A program made the position numbers and the translations under genes. Below are positions 7,924 through 15,000 of a DNA stretch of 15,000 nt, one piece after another. The stretch is from contig JACVTC010000322.1 in the NCBI GenBank assembly GCA_016946835.1, positions 25,001 through 40,000 of the forward strand, given 5' to 3'. How positions within the stretch are numbered: the stretch's first letter is position 1; the number at the start of each line of letters is the position of its first letter. The DNA is from Neocallimastix lanati (nom. inval.). Lineage: Eukaryota; Neocallimastigomycota; Neocallimastigomycetes; Neocallimastigales; Neocallimastigaceae. A model generated the notes under the pieces. That model was not told where the DNA came from. It made no database searches and saw only the letters and a list, made by a program, of their open reading frames with translations.

Positions 7924-8873
7924 ATGGATAAAACTCCAGAGGAAAAGGATATTGTCCATGAAGATATCCATAATAGAAAAGAGGTAATAAATAATAAAGA
8001 ATCAAATGAAAATCAAAATGAAATTGAAAATAAGAAAATAAATGAAAATCAAAATGAAATTGAAAATAAGAAAATAAATGAAAATCAAAATGAAATTAAA
8101 GATAAAAAATCAGATAAAAATCAAATTGAAATCTCTGATAAAGAACATGAAGAATTAGCTAAAAAGAGATATTTAGAAATATCAGATAAGAAACGAACCC
8201 AAATTTTCATCAATGTTAATATTTCATGTATTGCTGGAATTATGTTACAAACTGCTTTAACAACTGCTTTACCACCAATTATAAAAGAATTTAAAATTAG
8301 TGTTAATACTGGACAGTGGTTAACAAGTGGTTTCAGCTTAGCTATGTCCATTATGATTCCATTATCTTCTTATCTTATTACAAGATTCAGAACTAGAAGA
8401 TTATTTTTAACAGCTATTATTTTATTTTTAACTGGTTTAACAATAGCCTTATTTTCTGTAAATTTCCCAATGATGTTAGCTGGTAGATTGATTCAAGCTT
8501 GTGGTAGTGGTCTATTATCTTCCATGGGTCAAGTTATTATATTAACTATATATCCACCAGAAAAAAGAGGTTCTGCTATGGGTTGGTATGGTTTATCTGT
8601 GGGAGCTGCACCAGTTATTGCTCCAACCATTGCTGGATTATTAGCAGATACTGTGGGTTGGAGATTTATTTTCGTTGTTTCCATTGCTATTATGGTATGT
8701 ACATTTATTTATAAAAATATTTTAAAAGAGGTCTTACCAAAAAAAAAATAAAATTTGATGTTATTTTACTTTATTTTAATCAATTAAATAATGGAATTAC
8801 TTTAGCAATTAATTTCAAATTAATAGATTATCTAGTTGGAATACTAACTATTTTAGAATTACTATTTGTTTAA
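7924..8873 (+). pseudogene. DHA2-type MFS drug:H+ antiporter, truncated and frameshifted paralogue
   Basis: The first frame gives 275 residues (7924-8751). Residues 1-90 are a hydrophilic, low-complexity cytoplasmic-type head. Residues 93-265 are the first six membrane segments of a 14-TM MFS exporter. Visible signatures are TALTTALPP in TM1, GQWLTSGF at TM2, the charged loop RFRTRRLF after TM2, AGRLIQACGSG in TM4 and the antiporter motif C region GAAPVIAPTIAG in TM5. Across about 170 residues it is roughly two-thirds identical by eye to the complete copy at 10206. The frame ends at an A10 run (8739-8748). One base away, the next frame (8748-8873) continues with IKFDV and NNGITLAINF, matching KIDFDA and GSITLAVGNF of the paralogue, then stops. 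An A11 run would restore the frame. TM8-14 are absent. The length is half the family's usual size, so it is called a pseudogene. The homopolymer break could be a sequencing error, but the missing C-terminal half cannot. Confidence 0.85.
8005..8112 (+). repeat. 36-bp in-frame coding repeat in the MFS head region
   Basis: Two exact 36-bp units (8005-8040, 8041-8076) encode NENQNEIENKKI. A third, diverging unit (8077-8112) encodes NENQNEI followed by KDKKS. The repeat lies in the hydrophilic N-terminal extension, which the downstream paralogue lacks. The exact match of the first two units points to a recent slippage duplication. Confidence 0.9.
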
Positions 8874-9214
8874 ATATAACAATTACATTAACAAAAATAT
8901 TAAAATGTAAAATATATTATATATATATATATATATAATAATTTAAACTATTTTACTTTTATTTTAATTTATTTATAACATATATATTATTTTTACTATA
9001 TTTATTTCAATTTTAAACTTCAATAAATTTTAAAAAAAATTATTCAATGTAAAACTATATATAATTTAAATAAAAAAAAATTTTTTTTCAATCGTGAATT
9101 TATTAATAAAATTATTATTTTATTAATAAATAAAAGGATAAATTTTTATTTATAAATATATATAATACTACTTTTCTACTTTTTCTATTTGATATTACTA
9201 ATTAATAAAATTAA

Positions 9215-9254
<40 letters not shown>

Positions 9255-10205
9255 TTGATTTATTTAATTATGTTTTATTTAAAAAATTTTTTTAAAAATT
9301 TTTAAATGTTTTTTATTTAAAATAGATAATAAATTTACATATTATATTACATAATATTATATTATATATAATGTTTATTATATGTTTATTATATAATAAA
9401 TTTTAAAATATCATGATTTATCAAAATTTAAATCAATTAAGTTCAGTTGATGAAGGAAAAATATTGGTGGATAATTTAATAATAAGTAAAATAAATATAA
9501 ATAATAAATAAATTAAATAAAAAAAAAAAAAAAGGAAATATAAAAGGAAATATTATAAAAAAAAATTTTTTTATTTTATTTTTTTATTATTCATATTATA
9601 CATTATAAAAAAATAAAAAAAAATATTTATAAAAAAAATATATTAAAAGAAAAAAAAAATATTAAAAGAAACAAAAAATTAAAAGAAAAAAAAAAAAATT
9701 AAAAGAAAAAAAAAAATTAAAAAAAGAAAAATAGTAGTAAATTATATTTAATTATATTTATTTAAAAGAATATATATATATATTTTTTATTTATACCAAA
9801 CCACATATAAACCACATATTAATCATCAAAAAAAAAAAAAAAAAACGTTATATCAATAAAAAGTATAAAATTAATTTATAATAATTTATGAATTTAAAAA
9901 TAAAAAATTTATGTAAGGTAGAAACTAAAATATAAAAGGAAAAAAAAATAATAAATAAACCTAATAATAAAATAAAAGTTTAAGAAATAGAATATATTAT
10001 TTATCTCAATTTTTAGAATTATTTTAAACAAGAAAAAAAAAAATAAAATAAAATAAAATTAAATTAAATTATCTTGAAATTTATTTTACTTAAGTTTTTT
10101 TTTTTTTTTTTAGAAAATAATAATATTAACGATAAGAAAATAATTAAATAAAATAAAATAAAATAGATAAAAGATAAAAAAAAAAAAAAAATAAAAAAAA
10201 AAAAA
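8874..10205. other. AT spacer between the two MFS copies, with A30 tract and a doubtful small ORF
   Basis: Holds an A30 run at 9220-9249 and many shorter A and T runs. A possible small reading frame, 9413-9511 plus strand, encodes 32 residues starting MIYQNLNQLSS. It is less A/T-monotonous than its surroundings and contains VDEGKILVDNLI, but has no recognisable homology. It may be a decayed exon or chance. Nothing in the spacer resembles the missing C-terminal half (TM8-14) of the upstream MFS copy. Confidence 0.5.
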
Positions 10206-11651
10206 ATGGGAGGCTCTGCTGAATTAACTGATAGGAAACGTTTATTGATTTTTATTAATGTTAGTATTTCCACATTTGCTGGTACCATGCTAGGTACTGC
10301 TTTAACCACAGCCTTACCTCCTATTATGAAAGATTATAATATCTCTGTTAATACAGCTCAATGGTTAACTAGTGGATTTAATTTAGTTATGTCTATTATC
10401 ATACCTTTAACTTCATTTCTTATTACTCGATTTAAAACAAAAAGACTCTTCCTTACTGCTATTATCCTTTTTTTATCTGGTAATATCATAGCTATAAGTT
10501 CTTTTAATTTCTTCACCTTACTCGTTGGTAGAATTGTTCAAGCAGGTGGTAGTGCTTTAATTTCTTCAATGGCACAAGTTATTACCTTAAGTATATTTCC
10601 TCCTGAAAAAAGAGGTTACTATATGGGATGGTATGGTTTAGCACTTAATGCAGCACCTATTATTTCACCTACAATAGCTGGTATATTAGTAGATGCTATT
10701 CATTGGAAAATGATCTTTATACTTGCAGCAGTAATTATGTTGGTGACTCTCATTTATACTCTTTACATTTTTGAGGATGTATTAGAAAATAAAAAAATTG
10801 ATTTTGATGCAATTTCCTTTGTATTAAGTGGTATTGCCTTTGGTAGTATTACTCTAGCAGTTGGTAATTTTGGTACTCATAAATTTATTAGTTATCATGT
10901 GGGAATGGTTTTACTTATTGGATTTATTGCCGGAGTAATCTTCACTTATCGACAATTACATATAAAAATTCCGTTCTTAGATCTTAGAGTCTTTAAACAT
11001 AAAGATTTCACTATTGCAGTATGGAGTACTATTATCATTCAATTAATTCTAATGGGTTCTGCTATTATTTTCCCAGTATATTTCCAACAAGTTAAAGGTA
11101 GAAGTGCTACCATTTCTGGTTTAGCCGTTTTACCTGGTACTATGGCTTTATCGATAGTTAGTCCATTTGCTGGTAAAATATATGATAAAATTGGTATTCG
11201 ATTTCTTTTCCTCTTCACTGGTATTGTCTCCACCCTCAGTAATTTAAGTCTCTACTTTATTACAATTCATACCAATATTTGGGTTGTATCTACTATAAAT
11301 ATTGCACGTTCTGCTGCTTTAGGGGTCTTAACTATGCCTGTATTTACTTGGGGAATGAGAAAAGTCCCTGAATCAAGAACTGCTGATGGTTCAGCTACAC
11401 TTAATTCATTCCGAATTCTTAGTATGGGTGTTGGTTCTGCCTTATTCGTATCCATTATGACCAATGTTAGAGATTATGTTCGAGGCAAGAAGGAAAACCC
11501 AGATTTGTATGGTATTAACGTTGTATTTTTAGGTATGGCCATTCTCTCTTTTATTGTATTACTATTTGGAATATTTGGATGTGAAAACCAGTACTTTTGG
11601 AAGATTGGAGGAAAAAAGGTAAAGATATCAAAAATTCAATGGAAGAATTAG
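10206..11651 (+). CDS. DHA2-family 14-TM MFS multidrug:H+ antiporter (bacterial LmrB/EmrB-like)
   Basis: A 481-residue membrane exporter, expected to exchange protons for hydrophobic drugs or similar small molecules; the substrate is unknown. About 14 segments can be seen: 13-35, 52-72, 79-97, 104-128, 140-162, 168-190, 202-221, 229-248, 267-290, 301-322, 331-352, 356-382, 400-418 and 436-458. Signatures are TALTTALPP in TM1, AQWLTSGF, the loop ITRFKTKRLF, VGRIVQAGGSA in TM4, NAAPIISPTIAG (motif C, TM5), PFLDLRVF after TM8 and SPFAGKIYDKIGIR, the motif A-like loop of the second half. The pattern, from family knowledge, is closest to Firmicutes transporters, and there is no intron, which fits bacterial origin by transfer. 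The ATG at 10206 follows an A-rich leader, and the next residues align with the paralogue at 7924. More C-ending codons (ACC, TTC, CTC) than its neighbours suggest real expression. The last ~11 codons look out of frame (see the tail entry). Confidence 0.93.
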   Translation: MGGSAELTDRKRLLIFINVSISTFAGTMLGTALTTALPPIMKDYNISVNTAQWLTSGFNLVMSIIIPLTSFLITRFKTKRLFLTAIILFLSGNIIAISSFNFFTLLVGRIVQAGGSALISSMAQVITLSIFPPEKRGYYMGWYGLALNAAPIISPTIAGILVDAIHWKMIFILAAVIMLVTLIYTLYIFEDVLENKKIDFDAISFVLSGIAFGSITLAVGNFGTHKFISYHVGMVLLIGFIAGVIFTYRQLHIKIPFLDLRVFKHKDFTIAVWSTIIIQLILMGSAIIFPVYFQQVKGRSATISGLAVLPGTMALSIVSPFAGKIYDKIGIRFLFLFTGIVSTLSNLSLYFITIHTNIWVVSTINIARSAALGVLTMPVFTWGMRKVPESRTADGSATLNSFRILSMGVGSALFVSIMTNVRDYVRGKKENPDLYGINVVFLGMAILSFIVLLFGIFGCENQYFWKIGGKKVKISKIQWKN

Positions 11652-11761
11652 ATACCATGGGAAAAGAAGATAAGAAGAATTTAGAAAAGAAATATAGTGA
11701 TGATGATGATAATAATAAAGGTGAACAAAAGGAAGTAGAATTAGTTATTAATGATGATTAA
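11612..11761 (+). other. Acidic C-terminal tail of the MFS gene in a shifted frame
   Basis: After the A6 run at 11612-11617 the transporter frame ends 11 codons later at TAG 11649-11651. The neighbouring frame, from GGT at 11618, is open for 47 codons to TAA 11759-11761 and looks coding: it begins GKDIKNSMEELDTMGKEDKK and contains SDDDDNN. Adding one A (A7) would join TM14 to this tail without interruption. The tail is hydrophilic and acidic, as expected for a cytoplasmic C-terminus. A GT at the frame junction could suggest an intron, but the stop-free, charged content of the following sequence argues against that. Single-base deletion, sequencing error in the homopolymer or programmed frameshifting remain possible. 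Confidence 0.6.
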
Positions 11762-11762
11762 G

Positions 11763-11802
<40 letters not shown>

Positions 11803-12020
11803 AGAAGAGAGAAAGAAAAAATAATATTCATAATAATAACAAAATTATATATATTTATATATACAAATTTTATATTTAAATATATATTAATATTTGTTGA
11901 TACCATATATAAATGTAATAAAATAATTTAGATTATATACTATTTATTTAATAATTTATCACTATAAATAAGAACAAATATATATATTTATTTAATTTTA
12001 AAATAGAGAAAAAAAAATTA

Positions 12021-12062
<42 letters not shown>

Positions 12063-13319
12063 AGAATTTTGGGTAAAAGGATTTTTTATTTATTCTATTA
12101 ATTATAAAATAATTAATTGTTTTTATTTTACTAAAAATTTAAATAAACTATAATAATAATAATAATAAAAGTAATAATAATAATAATAATTTTTATATTT
12201 TATATTTATAATAAATTATTAGTTATTAATTGAATAAATAATTAAATAATAGTTTTAATTATTTATTGATATTTTTTATTTGATTTTTTATTTATTAAAA
12301 ATAAAATATTATAAAAAAAAAAAAAATTATCTTTATTATTAAAAAATTTATATATTTATAAAAAAAATTTTTTTTTTAATATTGAAAATTTTTAACTCTA
12401 TTAACTTTTTATTACATTTACTATCATTACTATTATTAGTCACCACCAAATAACTAACTGATTTGATTAAAAAATAAAATAAGAAAATACTATTATTTTA
12501 ATAGAATTTATTTATTTAAATATTTTGAATTTAGAATTTTTATTTTTTTTTTTTTTTTAAGATATCATTAATATTTATCTTCATTTATATATATATATGT
12601 AAAAACCCAGAAACTAAATTAAAAAAATAATAATATATATATTTATTATTATAAATATATTGGTTATGCCTCCAGTATTGATCGATCCTTTTTTTTTTTT
12701 ATGTATATTCTCTAAAACAAATAAAAATAAATAATTTAAATAATTAGCCACCACCACAAAGAATTAATAATTAATAATGAATAAACAAATTAAATAATAA
12801 ATAAATTATTAATTCATTTTTTAAATAATAAATACTTTTCATTTTGGTTTTTTGGTTAGCCTATTTATGTAATAAATTAATATTATTATTTATCTTTTTT
12901 TTTTTTATTTATTATTATTTATTATTATTAATTATTATAATTTATTACTTATTATTACTATTATTATTTATTATTTATTATTATTTATTATTTATTATTA
13001 TTTATTATTATTTTTATTAGTATTTATTAATCAAAGAAATATTTTCTTAAAATTATTTTTAATATATTTTGAATATGGCCATATTTACATATATATTATT
13101 ATGGTTTAAAATAAATATGAATTAAATGGTTAAGTAAAATATCAATCTATATTAGGTACTTTATTATTTATTTTCATATTTCATAATTATTTATTATTAT
13201 ATTTCATAATTTAGACTTAGTTAATAAATAATAATTAAAACAACTATATATATATATATATATATATTTATTTATTTATTTTAGAGACATATTTTTTATA
13301 TCTCGAATTAATTTATAAT

Positions 13320-13360
<41 letters not shown>

Positions 13361-13370
13361 AATATAATAT
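11762..13370. other. AT spacer between convergent genes, with A39, A34 and T34 tracts
   Basis: No gene seen on either strand. It holds an A39 run (11763-11801) one base after the tail's stop codon, an A34 run (12026-12059), a T34 run (13324-13357) just beyond the stop of the minus-strand receptor, an AAT microsatellite near 12150-12190 and irregular TTA/TTTA repeats at about 12908-13020. A 14-bp perfect palindrome, AATATGGCCATATT, sits at 13072-13085. A short G/C-bearing patch with GATCGATC lies at about 12666-12690. Both flanking genes end toward this spacer, so it must contain their 3' processing signals, but AATAAA-like strings are too common to choose among. Confidence 0.6.
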
Positions 13371-13770
13371 TTATAAATCTCTTTTAATGGAATTAATTTT
13401 CTTTTTATTTATTGTAAAGAACTTTGAGCAGAATCTATATAAATAAATATATTTTAATATAATATATTCATTTTTAGTTTTAACTTCGAATTCATCTTTA
13501 TATACTTTGATAAGAAAATTACTATTATATTCTCTTCTTTTAAATATAAAATAATTGTCTGGATTATTTCCTTCATTTCTAGCAATATAAAAAACTTTAT
13601 CAAATGAAAATAAAATAAATAATATGAAATAACATATCATATTTGTAATGATTTCGAACATAATTTTATATATTCTTCTATCTTTTAAAAAGACATCACC
13701 AATAATCTGATATATTATTTTATAAAAAAAAAAAAAATAAAAATAAAAATAAAAATAAAAATAATAATAA

Positions 13771-13825
<55 letters not shown>

Positions 13826-15000
13826 GTAATATATAAATATATATATATTATAATATTGATATTTTATATTAATATATATTTTTTCAATTTTTAATATAAT
13901 TATATAATAATAATTATAATATTAAATAATATAAAATAAAATAAAAATTTTATATATTAATATTTAATTGAGTAAAACTCATGATTATATTTACATTAGT
14001 TGAAGGTCCTAATGTAATAGCTATAGATAATGAATAAAAAATATATATATTATATTTAAATATGCATTCCGATCTAATTATTTCTCTTCCATTAATTAAT
14101 AAAACTATCAACCATAATAAATATAAAAAATTATAAATTAAATCCATATTAGTGAGCTGGCAATTATAAGTCCATGTTTTTTCATAGTCTTGAATAAACA
14201 TGTCAGTATTATTATTTTCCTTATTCTTTTTATCTTTACGATAGAAGATAATAATAATTATTACTGTCATTATAATATATAATAGATAGAGCATCGTGAT
14301 TTCAATAAAAAGAGAACGTATTCTTAGAATATTTCTTAACAAATCATTATTTTTATTTTTCTTCATACTAGAATCAGTATGACTATTAGCTTTTATCGAT
14401 CCGTTTAATTTACTATTCAATTCCTTTTTATCTTTTTTATTTTTTTTAGTATTTTCATCATTTAGCATAATACTTGAGATTCTCATTAATTTTAATTCGA
14501 GATGTGTATTCACTTCATTAGTATTTACAGTTTCATCTGGAATTAAGTCATCAACAAATTTTATAGATTTTAATCCATAATCTTCATTCTCTTTCTCTTG
14601 TTCTTTTTCCTCTTCTTCTTTTTTTATTTTTTCATTACTTTTAGTAGATGAAGAGTACATTCCTAATTCTGTTGTAACAATTTCAAATGATACCGCTTTT
14701 AATTTATTTTTAGATTCATTATTAATACTTAATTCACTTGCAAGACAAATGCAAATAGAATACATGATAAATACTATCGATAGTCCAAAATGTTTAAACA
14801 TAAAATGTAATGAACATTCTTTATAATCTTCAAATGTAGAAAACAAATTACTTACAAAATAAAACATGATTCCTAGTGTAAAAAAAAATATTTTATAAAA
14901 GCCTGAATCAACTATAATACTTTCCTTTCGATTAATTATTACAAAGATAATATAGAAAATAATTATAAAGTATACTGGAATATTTATGGCATATACTGTA
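13371..15000 (-). CDS. Class C GPCR-like seven-helix receptor, 5' partial, two exons visible
   Basis: On the minus strand the frame is open from the window edge (first full codon 14997-14999), so the Met at 14865-14867 is internal. Exon 13995-15000 joined to exon 13371-13706 gives 446 visible residues. TM1 is 5-23, followed by the loop RKESIIVDSGFYK, typical of class C receptors. TM2 is 38-53. TM3, 62-88, begins at Cys62. TM4 is 230-252. Cys280 in WTYNC is the expected disulphide partner of Cys62. TM5 is 285-303, TM6 313-331 ending LGPSTN, and TM7 350-369 followed by SFDKVFYI. The cytoplasmic loop between TM3 and TM4 is about 140 residues, very acidic and basic (a run of KKEEEEKEQEKE), far longer than the usual short ICL2. 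The ligand-binding ectodomain would lie beyond 15000. Plasma-membrane sensing through G proteins is inferred from the fold. Receptors of this style are numerous in gut fungi, from general knowledge. Ligand unknown. Confidence 0.75.
13707..13994 (-). other. Inferred 288-bp phase-0 intron of the receptor gene
   Basis: The donor GTAAAT follows codon AAT of exon 1 (minus 13994 downward), and the acceptor ATATCAG ends at 13707. Without splicing, the first exon reads on for only 14 codons to a stop and the protein lacks TM7. With splicing, LGPSTN joins IIGDVFLKDRR and the frame runs into TM7 (13661-13371). The exon-2 frame is open upstream of its apparent Met at 13661 for exactly 15 codons back to this acceptor. 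The intron is A/T-only, with a T-rich stretch before the acceptor and an (AAT)18 run. Confidence 0.75.
13771..13824. repeat. (AAT)18 microsatellite inside the inferred intron
   Basis: Eighteen perfect AAT units on the plus strand (ATT in the transcript), in noncoding position between the two exons of the receptor gene. Preceded by A5T repeats at 13739-13760. Confidence 0.9.

Noticed and set aside
10064-10309. Minus-strand frame over the MFS start
   Set aside because: It is a shadow of the coding strand extended through poly-A; similar antisense frames at 8121-8351, 11039-11233 and 11267-11464 were dismissed for the same reason.
11619-11651. Short GT...AG intron at the MFS C-terminus
   Set aside because: The only local GT...TAG option is about 33 bp, and the sequence on both sides is stop-free coding-like in one shifted frame; a single-base change explains it more simply.
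11763-11801. A39 as the poly(A) tail of a retrocopied MFS gene
   Set aside because: It starts one base after the stop codon with no 3' UTR and no flanking target duplication was found; similar tracts occur at 9220, 12026 and 13324 away from gene ends.
12666-12700. Possible small Pol III gene (GATCGATCC followed by a T run)
   Set aside because: No A box upstream, a poor B-box match and no foldable tRNA or other RNA structure.

Overview
The window is extremely AT-rich eukaryotic DNA. It carries long A/T homopolymers, AAT and TAAAA microsatellites, a probable spliced gene, a cut-and-paste transposase and an LTR-type element. Bacterial-looking intronless 14-TM MFS transporters beside a class C GPCR-like gene fit best with an anaerobic gut fungus (Neocallimastigomycota). 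That assignment is an inference from base composition and gene style, not from a marker gene; a dictyostelid-like AT-rich protist is the main alternative.

Layout. 1-649 is AT-only spacer with diverged repeats. 650-3432 is a dead FLYWCH + MULE-type transposase gene split by a compact element at 998-2326. That element has 370-bp LTRs that I read as identical, TG...CA ends, a 5-bp target duplication and no pol or gag. Removing it joins the two halves in frame, leaving one internal stop (2434-2436). Each LTR ends in an antisense tRNA-like sequence with good Pol III A and B boxes and a T5 run. The 589-bp interior has much higher GC and holds three regularly spaced copies of a small hairpin motif. 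3433-4222 is AT spacer. 4223-6618 is a 2.4-kb composite satellite: (TAAAA)n broken by 21 clear copies, plus one eroded copy, of two related G/C-bearing islands, with higher-order duplication. 6619-7923 is spacer.

7924-8873 and 10206-11761 are two tandem paralogues of a DHA2-type 14-TM drug:H+ antiporter. The upstream copy holds only the N-terminal half and changes frame in an A10 run. The downstream copy is full length, but its acidic C-terminal tail lies in another frame after an A6 run. The spacer 11762-13370 carries A39, A34 and T34 tracts. 13371-15000, minus strand and open at the window edge, is a class C GPCR-like receptor. Its seventh membrane segment is on a separate exon behind an inferred 288-bp intron, and the real coding region continues upstream past position 15000.

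The genes show no shared pathway. The left half is a nested transposon and satellite landscape, and the right half holds a membrane transporter pair and a membrane receptor in convergent orientation.
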